NCBI GenBank assembly: GCA_030539415.1
Contig: JAUNSE010000001.1
Location: 11,183-31,199, forward strand
Length of the DNA stretch: 20,017 nucleotides
From: Desulfovibrionaceae bacterium
Lineage (GTDB): Bacteria; Desulfobacterota; Desulfovibrionia; Desulfovibrionales; Desulfovibrionaceae
Direction of reading: 5' to 3'
Part shown: piece by piece, positions 1 through 7,219 of the stretch
Position numbering within the stretch: position 1 is the stretch's first letter
Layout: the number at the start of each line of letters is the position of its first letter
The notes under the pieces: generated by a model
The model's input: only the letters and a program-made list of their open reading frames with translations
Told to the model about the DNA's origin: nothing
Databases searched by the model: none
Translations under genes and position numbers: made by a program

Positions 1-770
1 ACCTGCAGCTTGGTGGCGCGCAGGGAGCGGGGCGTGTTGTCGGCGCCGATGCAGGCAAGAGGCTCGTTGTTGTAGACCGAACCGTGCATGATGCGGCCAA
101 CTGCCAGACGTCCCAGATAGTCGGAGTAGTCGAGGTCGGCCACGAGCATCTGGAAGGGCTCGTCGGGGTCGTACTGCGGGCCGGGGATCTTGTTCAGAAT
201 GGTGTCGAAGAGCGGAGTGAGGTCCTTGCGCTCGTCTTCGGGATTGTACATGGCAACGCCATCGCGGCCGATGGCATAGAGGACAGGGAACTCGAGCTGC
301 TCGTCGTTGGCTCCGAGGTCGATGAACAGGTCATAGACATCGTTGAGCACTTCCTCGATGCGGGCGTCCTTGCGGTCAATCTTGTTGATAACGACCACAA
401 CGGGCAGGCTCGCCTCGAGAGCCTTGCGGAGCACGAAGCGGGTCTGGGGAAGGGGGCCCTCGGAAGAATCCACAAGCAGGATGGCGCCGCTGGCCATGGA
501 CAGGGAGCGCTCCACCTCGCCGCCGAAGTCGGCGTGGCCGGGGGTGTCAATAATGTTGATTTTGACATCCTTCCAGGAGATGGCGCAGTTCTTGGCCGCG
601 ATGGTGATGCCGCGCTCGCGCTCAAGATCCATATTATCCATGATGCGCTCGTTGACCTGCTGGTCGGCGCGAAACACACCGCTCTGCTTGAACAGGGCGT
701 CCACAAGAGTGGTCTTGCCGTGGTCAACGTGGGCGATGATCGCGACATTGCGCAATTTTTCGTTTATCAT
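1..770 (-). CDS. typA: GTPase TypA/BipA, N-terminal part (cut by window edge)
   Basis: This is a translational GTPase of the EF-G family, known to bind the ribosome and to matter in stress and low-temperature ribosome assembly. About 256 codons are present and the C-terminus lies outside the window. The protein begins MINEKLRNVAIIAHVDHGKT. It shows the P-loop AHVDHGKT (about residues 13-20), the switch I region ERGITI, the G3 motif DTPGHADF and the G4 motif NKID. Absence of an initiator-tRNA-type N-terminal extension and the ERERGITIAAKNCA context fit TypA rather than LepA or EF-G. The start is the ATG at 768-770, with AAGGA about eight bases upstream. Its start overlaps the stop of a short upstream ORF (ATGA overlap), suggesting translational coupling. 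Family assignment is firm. Confidence 0.95.
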   Translation of the reverse strand, partial: MINEKLRNVAIIAHVDHGKTTLVDALFKQSGVFRADQQVNERIMDNMDLERERGITIAAKNCAISWKDVKINIIDTPGHADFGGEVERSLSMASGAILLVDSSEGPLPQTRFVLRKALEASLPVVVVINKIDRKDARIEEVLNDVYDLFIDLGANDEQLEFPVLYAIGRDGVAMYNPEDERKDLTPLFDTILNKIPGPQYDPDEPFQMLVADLDYSDYLGRLAVGRIMHGSVYNNEPLACIGADNTPRSLRATKLQ

Positions 771-829
771 AGTGGTAAGTCCTTATAGACAGGGAACAAA
801 AAAATTTTGTGTGGGGAGCTTTTATACAT
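767..829 (-). CDS. Possible 20-codon leader ORF overlapping the typA start
   Basis: A short frame starts at ATG 829-827 and stops at TGA 769-767, so its stop overlaps the typA ATG in an ATGA junction. It has a near-ideal Shine-Dalgarno AAGGAG (842-837 on the minus strand) seven bases before its ATG. The peptide begins MYKSSPHKIF and has no recognisable domain. The signal and spacing are as good as those of the real genes here, and the overlap is the classic layout for translational coupling. It may be a leader peptide controlling typA, a small protein, or chance. Nothing confirms that the peptide accumulates. Confidence 0.5.
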   Translation of the reverse strand: MYKSSPHKIFLFPVYKDLPL

Positions 830-1700
830 TTTTTTTCTCCTTGTCATCTGTGCCGAACAGAAGAGAAAACAATGACATGGGAACGGAACGGGAGACTTTG
901 CCAGAGTGCTCGGGCGCAACCAGCTGAAATATCTGTCACTGTTTGGTCCGCATCTCAGCCGTTCGCACGCTTTCACCCGTCGGCCCGCCGATTCGGCGCT
1001 GAAAAAAAGTTTGCTGTCCGCCCGTCCGCCGGGAAGAAGCGCCCCGTGCAGAGGGAGGGCCGAGGCTTTCACCGGCTGTCCGCTGCGCGGATGCGGCGCC
1101 TGGGCAGACTCGCGCAGCGGGAAGGATGGGCGTCCATGCGCACTGCCTCGCGGCCAGGGGAACCGGCGAAAGCGGGGACGGGCTCTCGGCCGCAGGGCAT
1201 GCCGGGAAATTTATTGCCGCTGGGACAGGCTGCCGGTGGAAAAAAGACATCAGGACAATTTTTTTCTGCATGCGTTTTTTTTGGGAGAGCGCTGACCTTC
1301 ACAGGAAAAGAGGGCAGGACCGTTCGTGCAGAGTTCGTACACTATTTCAAATTGTTGTCACTGAATGTCCTGTGTTGCGAGCAGACAGCCTGGGAGCTGG
1401 ATGCCCGAAGGAATCAGGTGAATGACGGAGCGGACCGGGCTCTGGTTCCGGCAGATGCCGGTGTCGGCGAAGCTTCTCCGACCGTCCGCTCCCTCCTGTC
1501 CGCAGCGTTTTTGCCGCCTACCTGTCCGTAACAAAGGTTAAAATAGAAAACAGAACTTAATACGAGCAATTCGGTACGCTGACTGCCCGGCTGAAGTTGT
1601 TCGAGACTGGACATAATCGCATTTTTAGCTGACAATACCCATTCCACAGGAAGCCAACACTCTGGCACTTTGTCCCCATTTCGATTTCGAGAGGCTGAAC
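830..1700. other. Gene-free stretch between typA and the ACC-like operon
   Basis: About 870 bases hold no credible gene. Several open frames of 60-240 codons run through it on both strands, but they overlap one another, lack good ribosome sites and encode low-complexity Arg/Ala/Ser/Pro-rich sequence typical of non-coding GC-rich DNA. No tRNA, rRNA, 4.5S RNA, RNase P RNA or tmRNA signature was recognised. Visible structure is a 10-bp perfect inverted repeat at 1080-1120 and T-rich tracts near 1258-1282. I found no convincing promoter for the downstream operon. Confidence 0.6.
1080..1120. repeat. Perfect 10-bp inverted repeat
   Basis: CCGCTGCGCG (1080-1089) is the exact reverse complement of CGCGCAGCGG (1111-1120), separated by 21 bases. 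It sits in the gene-free stretch and has no adjacent T-run, so it is not a standard terminator. It could be a stem of an RNA or a protein site, or chance in GC-rich sequence. Confidence 0.5.
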
Positions 1701-3128
1701 TTGGAGACTGCAACATCTCTGAAAGACCATAGAGTCCTCGTCGGTAACCGCGGTGAGATCGCCATCCGCATCATGCAGGCCTGCCGCAAGCTCGGCACTG
1801 CCTTCACCGCCATTTTTACCCCCGAAGATCAAGAATCCGCGCACGTATCTTTTGCCCGCAAATATGGCGGGGACCATGGCCTGTACAAGGTGGCCTCCTA
1901 CCATGACGCCAACGAGCTCATGGCGGTCGCCGATGTAGCGGGCTGCACAGCCGTACACCCCGGCTACGGCTTCTTTGCCGAAGACTTCCGCTTTGCCCGC
2001 CGCGTCACGAAGCGCGACAGAAAGATGATATTCATCGGCCCCTCCTGGAAGATCATCCGGGAGCTCGGCGACAAGATCAACACGAAACGCCTGGCGCGCA
2101 GCCTGGGAGTGCCCACGGTGCCCGGCTCCGACAGGCCCATATACGACGAGATGGAGGCGGAGAACATCGCCGAAGACGTCTTCGATTTCCAGCTGCAGCA
2201 GGGCGTCGCGCATCCGCTGGTCCTGGTCAAGGCTTCGGCCGGCGGCGGCGGCATGGGCATCGAGGAAGTGGACGACATTGATCAGTTCCGCTCGGTCTAC
2301 CGCCGCATCCGCAACTATGCGGCCCGCCAGTTCAAGGACGAGGGCGTGCTTATCGAGCAGCGCATCACCGACTTCAATCACCTGGAAGTGCAGGTGGTGA
2401 GCGACCGCTCCGGCAAGAATCCCGTCCATTTCGGCACCCGCAACTGCTCCATCCAGTCCACCGGCCGCCAGAAACGTCTCGAGGTGGCTCCGGGCTTCGA
2501 TCCGAGCGTGATTGACTATTCCTTCGACTCGAAGAAGGTGCTGCAGGACATCGTGCAGTACTCCCTGACCATGGCCAGGGAAGTGGGCTATGACAATGTC
2601 GGCACATGGGAATGGATTGTCACCCGCAAGGGCGAACCCTTCCTCATGGAGGTCAATACCCGCATCCAGGTGGAGAACGGCGTCTCGGCGTCCATCGCCC
2701 GCATCAAAGGCCGGGATCAGGTCGATCTCCTCGAGGAGCAGATTCGCACCGGCCTCGGCGAACCTCTCGGCTACAGCCAGGAAGATATCAGCTTTGACGG
2801 TGTCGCCCTGGAATACCGCCTCATTGCCGAATCTCCGGAAAACAACTTCACCCCCTGGGTCGGCACCATCGACCGTCTGCGCTGGAAGGAGCATCCCTGG
2901 CTCTCCGTGCACACTCAGGTGCCCAAGTCCGCGTACATCATCCCCACGGAATTCGACCCCAACCTGGCTCTGGCCATAGTCTGGGCGCCGAACCTTGAGG
3001 AGCTCAAGAAGCGCGGCCTTGAATTTCTGGATGAGCTTGTACTGTACGGGCACAACAACGCCGGAGATTCAATGCAGAACAACATTGCCTTCCTCAAGGA
3101 AAAGACTTCCAGCATCTTGAAGTTCTAG
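1701..3128 (+). CDS. Divergent biotin carboxylase subunit of an acetyl-CoA-carboxylase-like enzyme
   Basis: Biotin carboxylase subunit (475 aa), which would use ATP and bicarbonate to carboxylate biotin on a carrier protein. Visible motifs are NRGEIAIRI (16-24), HPGYGFFAE (86-94), the glycine-rich ATP-grasp loop KASAGGGGMGI (177-187), CSIQ followed by RQK (249-258), the catalytic strand EVNTRIQVEN (317-326) and R373 in the EYRLIAE segment. Glu317, Asn319, Arg321, Gln323 and Glu325 match the catalytic EMNTRIQVE pattern of the E. coli enzyme. The next residues are NGVSA where the family normally has HPVTE, and the RRHQK loop is altered to STGRQK. The start is TTG 1701, preceded by GAGAGG. It opens an operon with the carboxyltransferase and the carrier-like gene. 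Family is firm; acetyl-CoA as substrate is inferred from the neighbours. Confidence 0.88.
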   Translation: METATSLKDHRVLVGNRGEIAIRIMQACRKLGTAFTAIFTPEDQESAHVSFARKYGGDHGLYKVASYHDANELMAVADVAGCTAVHPGYGFFAEDFRFARRVTKRDRKMIFIGPSWKIIRELGDKINTKRLARSLGVPTVPGSDRPIYDEMEAENIAEDVFDFQLQQGVAHPLVLVKASAGGGGMGIEEVDDIDQFRSVYRRIRNYAARQFKDEGVLIEQRITDFNHLEVQVVSDRSGKNPVHFGTRNCSIQSTGRQKRLEVAPGFDPSVIDYSFDSKKVLQDIVQYSLTMAREVGYDNVGTWEWIVTRKGEPFLMEVNTRIQVENGVSASIARIKGRDQVDLLEEQIRTGLGEPLGYSQEDISFDGVALEYRLIAESPENNFTPWVGTIDRLRWKEHPWLSVHTQVPKSAYIIPTEFDPNLALAIVWAPNLEELKKRGLEFLDELVLYGHNNAGDSMQNNIAFLKEKTSSILKF

Positions 3129-3204
3129 TATTGGGAGCAGACCGGCTCAAAAGGCCGGCTTCTGGAACGAAGATTACGGATTTTATCGAGGACAGACTAG
3201 GACT

Positions 3205-5442
3205 ATGGATAATCTCTTTCAAAAACGCATCCAGAGCCTGACCGACAGGCTGACATACATTCAGGACATCTTTGCCGGCAAGCAGGCCGACAGTGTTGCC
3301 CTTCTGCAGCAGAAGCTCGACGAATTCACCGACAGAATCAATCACAACAATATCGAAAAGCCCTACGAGGAAGTGGTTGCGCTGGAAGATCTCTTCAAGG
3401 AGGTCGAATCCCGCCTGGACATTTCCATCACTCCTCTGGACAAGGTGCGCATTGTGCGCCACCCCCAGCGCATCAGCCTCAGGGACATTCTCGAGAACGT
3501 CTACGACAACTTCACCGAGGTCGGTGGTGCGGACGAATACAGTCTTGATCCCAGCTTTGTCATGGCCAGAGCGGTCATCAACCGCCGCCGCGGCAAGAAG
3601 CGCTACACCCAGTCCGTCATGGTCATAGGCCAGGAGAAGGGGCACGGCGCCGAATACCGCAACGGCGGTTCGGCCAAGCCCTGGGGCAATGCCAAGGCGA
3701 GGCAGTTCATGCGCGTGGCCGAGACCGAGGGCATTCCAATTCATTCCTACATCTTCACCCCGGGCTCCTATCCCATCGAGGACTATCCCGGCGCGGCCCA
3801 GCAGATTGCCCGCAACATTTACTGCATGGCGGGCCTCAAGGTGCCGGTGATCACGGTCATCTCCGAAGGCGGCAGCGGCGGCGCGGAAGCGATCGGTCTT
3901 GCCGACCGCAGGCTCATGCTCTCCAACGGCTACTATTCGGTCATTTCTCCCGAGGGAGCGGCCGCCATCGAAGGACGCTGCAAGGGCGGCGAGCGTCCGC
4001 CCCAGGAGCTGGTGGAAAGGTGCGCCTTCAATCTGAAGATCACGGCCGAGGACAACCTGCGCTTCGGCTATATCGACAAGATTATCAAGGAGCCTCCGCT
4101 GGGCGCCCGCCCCTATCATTTTGACTTCTTCCGCCAGCTGCGCCAGGAAGTCGTCCGCGCCACGGACGAAGTTGTCATTTCGGCCAAGCTTGCGCCCTTC
4201 AAGAGCATGCGCACCGCCCGGCGCAACAAGCCCGATGTGAATCTGGACGAAATGTATCTCAGCTGGGCGCTGTCCGGCAGCGAGAAGCGCCGTCTGTGCA
4301 AGATGCGCGGCGACAAGTTCCTGGCTCTCTCCAAGAACGCGGCCGTGGACAACCGTCCCTTCCTGGCCAAGGCCATGCACCGGGTCGATGATCTGGTGAC
4401 CACGCCCTGGATGCAGTTCAAGTACGAATTCTACCGCAAGCATCAGCGCAAGATCCATTCCCTGCTCGAGCAGCTGGACAACGAATGGGACGTTTTCAAG
4501 GGCTGGATTGGCAAGCCTTTCGGCAAGGGCGGCGTCAAGTCGAAAGAGGACAAGAGCTCTGAACTCATGAGCCTGTCCACCTGGACCGACGAGCACAAGC
4601 ACAACAAGTGGAACTATCTGTCTCCGCGCTACAAGATCGACCAGGCGGTGACCTGCCCCAATGCCAGCGTGTACGGCTGCCCCGACCTGTGGGGACCTGA
4701 TCTGTTCGCCGAATTCGCCGGCGTGTGCAGCAACTGCGGGCACCATTTCCCCATGGAGCCCGAGTGGTATGTGCGCAACGTCTTCGACAAGGATTCCGTG
4801 CTGGAGTTCAACAGCGAGATCGAATCCGGCAATCCGCTTGAGTATCCCGGCTTCGACAAGGCCGTGAAGGCCGCTCAGGAGAAGACTGGCTGCAAGAGCG
4901 GCTGCATGACCTTCGAGGCGCGCATTGACGGAACCAAGCTGGTCGTGGCCATGCTCATGGGCACGTTCCGCGGCGGCTCCTTCGGCGCCGCCGAGGGCTA
5001 CAAGTTTTTTGTATCCGCCCAGAGGGCCGCCAAGAACCGCTATCCCTTCCTTGCCTATGTGCACGGCACCGCGGGCATCCGCATTCAGGAAGGCACGCAC
5101 GGCGTCATTCAGATGCCTCGCTGCACCATAGCCGTGCGCCGGTACATCGAAAACGGCGGTCTGTACATGGTCTGCTACGACACGAACTCCTTTGCCGGCC
5201 CCGTGGCCAGCTTCCTCGGCTGTTCGCCCTATCAGTTCGCCATCCGCTCCTCGAACATCGGCTTTGCCGGTCCCGGCGTCATCAAGTCGACCACAGGCGT
5301 GGACGTGGCACCAAAGTACCACCGCTGCTACAAGGGTCTTGCCCGCGGACATATCCAGGCGATCTGGGACAGACGCGAGATGCGCAACAATCTCATTCAG
5401 GCGCTGCAGACCATAGGCGGACGCAATCTTTACTACCGGTAA
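3205..5442 (+). CDS. Fused carboxyltransferase, AccA-like then AccD-like
   Basis: A 745-residue fusion of both acetyl-CoA carboxyltransferase subunits. Residues 1 to about 325 resemble AccA: RHPQR (85-89), IGQEKG (141-146), EGGSGGAEAIG (221-231) and YSVISPEGAA (244-253). Residues about 455-745 resemble AccD: a four-Cys zinc ribbon (Cys484, 492, 508, 511), MGTFRGGSFG (585-594), GTAGIRIQEG (621-630) and IGFAGPGVIKSTTG (685-698). A linker of about 130 residues joins them. The order is alpha then beta, opposite to the beta-alpha order of actinobacterial and archaeal acyl-CoA carboxylase beta chains. The first zinc pair is spaced C-x7-C instead of CxxC. The gene follows the biotin carboxylase by 76 bases and precedes the carrier-like gene by 28. 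It would transfer carboxyl from biotin to acetyl-CoA; the acyl substrate is inferred. Confidence 0.9.
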   Translation: MDNLFQKRIQSLTDRLTYIQDIFAGKQADSVALLQQKLDEFTDRINHNNIEKPYEEVVALEDLFKEVESRLDISITPLDKVRIVRHPQRISLRDILENVYDNFTEVGGADEYSLDPSFVMARAVINRRRGKKRYTQSVMVIGQEKGHGAEYRNGGSAKPWGNAKARQFMRVAETEGIPIHSYIFTPGSYPIEDYPGAAQQIARNIYCMAGLKVPVITVISEGGSGGAEAIGLADRRLMLSNGYYSVISPEGAAAIEGRCKGGERPPQELVERCAFNLKITAEDNLRFGYIDKIIKEPPLGARPYHFDFFRQLRQEVVRATDEVVISAKLAPFKSMRTARRNKPDVNLDEMYLSWALSGSEKRRLCKMRGDKFLALSKNAAVDNRPFLAKAMHRVDDLVTTPWMQFKYEFYRKHQRKIHSLLEQLDNEWDVFKGWIGKPFGKGGVKSKEDKSSELMSLSTWTDEHKHNKWNYLSPRYKIDQAVTCPNASVYGCPDLWGPDLFAEFAGVCSNCGHHFPMEPEWYVRNVFDKDSVLEFNSEIESGNPLEYPGFDKAVKAAQEKTGCKSGCMTFEARIDGTKLVVAMLMGTFRGGSFGAAEGYKFFVSAQRAAKNRYPFLAYVHGTAGIRIQEGTHGVIQMPRCTIAVRRYIENGGLYMVCYDTNSFAGPVASFLGCSPYQFAIRSSNIGFAGPGVIKSTTGVDVAPKYHRCYKGLARGHIQAIWDRREMRNNLIQALQTIGGRNLYYR

Positions 5443-5470
5443 CGCAACGACCTTGCCATAGGTGCCCCCA

Positions 5471-6118
5471 ATGCTTAACGTATCGAATCTACTGGAACAG
5501 ATTAAACAGAATCCCTACCGGGAAATCACGGTGTATGCTCCGCACACTGGCGTGGTGACCTTTGAGAACATCAAGCCGGGAGATGAAGTGCACGGTCCTG
5601 AAGGGCAGTGGAAGGAGAAGCCTGGGACCAAGCTGGCCACCCTGACCCGCGAGCGTAATCCCAAGCCCATCTATGCCTTCGAGAAGGGTGTCATCGACAA
5701 GGTGCACACCGAGTACGAGAACGCCTTTGTCGAGAGCGGCTGCCCGCTTGTCACCATCCGCCATCACCTCACCCGCGAGGAGGTCGAGAGCATCATTCTG
5801 AAGCAGGCTCTTTTCCTCTTCCGCGCCCCCGAACGCGCCAAATACTATTTCACACCTGAAGTGGCCGCCAAACTCCGCGCCTCCGACTTCGGCAGCGTGG
5901 TCATTCACGACGGCCAGGAACTTTTCATCATGAGCAGGATGAAGCGCGAGCTGCCCCTCTATTATATGGGGCCCGAAGGTGTCATCTATGCCACATACTT
6001 CAAGCCAAATGACAACGTAGATACAGACGCACCGCTTATTGGCGTCTGCCCTCAGGAGGAACTGCCGAACATCAAGGAAGTCATCATGCGCGTACAGACC
6101 GAATGGCAGGAAAAATAA
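5471..6118 (+). CDS. Biotin-carrier-like protein with two biotinyl/lipoyl-like units
   Basis: Probable carrier of the ACC-like enzyme (215 aa). I chose ATG 5471 because AGGTG lies six bases upstream; GTG 5462 overlaps that site. Residues about 20-98 follow the biotinyl/lipoyl fold pattern (APHTGVV, KPGDEVH, GTKLATL, PIYAFEKGVIDKV, ESGCPLVTI), but the hairpin where EAMKM should be reads TRERN, so arginine (Arg62) replaces the attachment lysine. Residues about 147-194 give a second half-match, DGQELFIMSRMKRE then GPEGVI and NDNVDTDAPLIGV, aligning closely with GDTLCIVEAMKM. This places Lys158 at the biotin position in the unusual context R-M-K-R. The gene ends the operon. Position supports a carrier role. 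Whether Lys158 is biotinylated is unknown. Confidence 0.75.
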   Translation: MLNVSNLLEQIKQNPYREITVYAPHTGVVTFENIKPGDEVHGPEGQWKEKPGTKLATLTRERNPKPIYAFEKGVIDKVHTEYENAFVESGCPLVTIRHHLTREEVESIILKQALFLFRAPERAKYYFTPEVAAKLRASDFGSVVIHDGQELFIMSRMKRELPLYYMGPEGVIYATYFKPNDNVDTDAPLIGVCPQEELPNIKEVIMRVQTEWQEK

Positions 6119-6152
6119 CCGCATTACCAGAAGATACTACGAGCGATTCTAC

Positions 6153-6162
6153 GAATTAATTC
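6153..6162. repeat. 10-bp AT-rich palindrome upstream of ssb
   Basis: GAATTAATTC is self-complementary and overlaps the start of the ssb Shine-Dalgarno region (AGGAG at 6163-6167). It could be an operator or a chance palindrome. Confidence 0.3.
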
Positions 6163-6178
6163 AGGAGACTATTTTATT

Positions 6179-6718
6179 ATGCTGAATAAAGTCATGATCA
6201 TCGGCAGACTGGGCCGTGATCCGGAACTCAGATATACTCAGAACGGCACCCCTGTTACCTCCCTCAATATTGCCACCGACGAATCTTACATCGACAGGGA
6301 GGGTGTGCGTCAGGAACGTACGGAATGGCACCGCGTGACGGTGTTCCAGAAGCAGGCCGAGAACTGCTCCAATTATCTTTCCAAGGGCAGCCTTGTCTTT
6401 GTGGAAGGCTCTCTGCAGACCCGCAAGTGGCAGGATCAGCAGGGACAGGATCGCTACACCACCGAGATCAAGGCCCAGCGCGTGCAGTTCCTGGACCGCC
6501 GCAGCAACTCCGACGGCCCCCGCAGCGAGGAGGGCGGCTACGCCTCCGCCCCGCGCGGCGGCAATGCGTCCAGAGGCGGGTGGAATCAGCAGAATCAGCA
6601 TGCCGCACCGCAGAACCGTCCCGCTCCCAAGCCCCAGCAGAACTTCGCGGCCAACAAGGAAGAGGATCTGGGCTCTCCGTTCCCGTCCGAGGCGGCCATG
6701 GATGAGGTTCCCTTCTAG
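6179..6718 (+). CDS. ssb: Single-stranded DNA-binding protein
   Basis: SSB (179 aa) coats single-stranded DNA in replication, recombination and repair. The OB-fold spans about residues 1-108, opening MLNKVMIIGRLGRDPELRYT, with the typical TEWHRVTVF (48-56), YLSKGSLVFVEGSL (66-79) and TEIKAQRVQFL (95-105) segments. Residues 110-170 form a Gly/Gln/Pro/Arg-rich flexible linker. The protein ends MDEVPF, a short version of the acidic DDDIPF-type tip that recruits partner proteins. The start ATG is preceded by AGGAG eleven bases away. It lies 60 bases after the carrier-like gene and may be read through from it; a strong hairpin follows. Confidence 0.96.
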   Translation: MLNKVMIIGRLGRDPELRYTQNGTPVTSLNIATDESYIDREGVRQERTEWHRVTVFQKQAENCSNYLSKGSLVFVEGSLQTRKWQDQQGQDRYTTEIKAQRVQFLDRRSNSDGPRSEEGGYASAPRGGNASRGGWNQQNQHAAPQNRPAPKPQQNFAANKEEDLGSPFPSEAAMDEVPF

Positions 6719-6781
6719 ACTGCGGCGAATCGGACCGGCGTTCTGACCGCCTGTCCGCGCCCCCGAATCCGCAACAGTGAA

Positions 6782-6812
6782 AGCGCGGCGCCCGGTTCCC
6801 GGACGCCGCGCT
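6782..6812 (+). terminator. Probable terminator after ssb
   Basis: AGCGCGGCG (6782-6790) pairs with CGCCGCGCT (6804-6812), with four further inner base pairs around a three-base loop. The following sequence, GCTTTATC, is only a weak U-tract, so termination may be partial. Confidence 0.6.
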
Positions 6813-6965
6813 GCTTTATCCGGGGGGCGGGAACAAGCCGGCAGACATTCTCGAAGAGGCGCTGACAGCTACAGCTGCAATTGTGAATTTCGCCTGAAAA
6901 CTGCCCCGCGACATGGCCGGGATGGGAGCAGGAACAGAAAAGATTTCTGTTTGCGGGATCTTATA

Positions 6966-6981
6966 TGCGAAATATTTCGCA
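6966..6981. promoter_or_regulatory. 16-bp perfect palindrome, candidate operator
   Basis: TGCGAAATATTTCGCA reads the same on both strands. It lies about 150 bases upstream of the sat -35 box. A perfect 16-bp palindrome suggests binding of a dimeric regulator, but I cannot name the protein. Confidence 0.5.
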
Positions 6982-7132
6982 AATGTGAAAATGGGGCCTG
7001 GCGGACAAATCCGCCGCACGGCACGGAATTCACGAATAGAAAAGCAAGATTTTCACAAGTCTAATACATTGATTATACAGTACATCAGGCTGATTTTGGA
7101 AAGGAAGAGCGAGTTTTTCTTTTCCAACCTAG

Positions 7133-7161
7133 TTGACATTTCGTCCTAAATTTCACAAGAT
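7133..7161 (+). promoter_or_regulatory. Candidate sigma-70 promoter of sat, overlapping a TTCACAA element
   Basis: A perfect -35 box TTGACA (7133-7138) is followed after 17 bases by CAAGAT (7156-7161), a weaker -10. TTCACAA (7152-7158) overlaps the -10. TTCACAA is the half-site of operators bound by the NADH-sensing repressor Rex, and Rex is reported to repress sat in Desulfovibrio vulgaris. The matching inverted half-site TTGTGAA is not seen at standard spacing, so the Rex link is tentative. Confidence 0.5.
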
Positions 7162-7219
7162 GTGTCATTCCAGTCAATCACGGCGCAAGCTGTGTTAACA
7201 AACTTATGGAGGAATGGTT

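Larger units (their letters stand above)
6719..7219. other. Intergenic regulatory region upstream of sat
   Basis: Roughly 500 bases without a credible gene. It holds the ssb terminator, a 16-bp perfect palindrome (6966-6981), TGTGAA (6984-6989), two TTCACAA elements exactly 100 bases apart (7052-7058 and 7152-7158), the sat promoter (7133-7161) and the sat Shine-Dalgarno GGAGGA (7208-7213). The last 200 bases are clearly more AT-rich than the surrounding genes, as expected for a regulated promoter. Confidence 0.65.

Noticed and set aside
809..1531. Overlapping open frames of up to 240 codons in the region before the ACC-like operon
   Set aside because: They lack good ribosome sites, overlap frames on both strands and encode low-complexity Arg/Ala/Ser-rich sequence without motifs.
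1599..1607. GTTCGAGAC resembling a tRNA T-loop
   Set aside because: No acceptor, D or anticodon stems can be built around it.
3094..5352. A 752-codon open frame on the minus strand opposite the fused carboxyltransferase
   Set aside because: It is antisense to a gene with clear AccA and AccD motifs and shows no domain of its own. High-GC codon use on the sense strand keeps this frame open.
7214..7219. Upstream in-frame ATG for sat
   Set aside because: It touches the GGAGGA Shine-Dalgarno with no spacing; ATG 7220 has ideal spacing and gives the MSKLVPPHGG start I recall for Desulfovibrio Sat.
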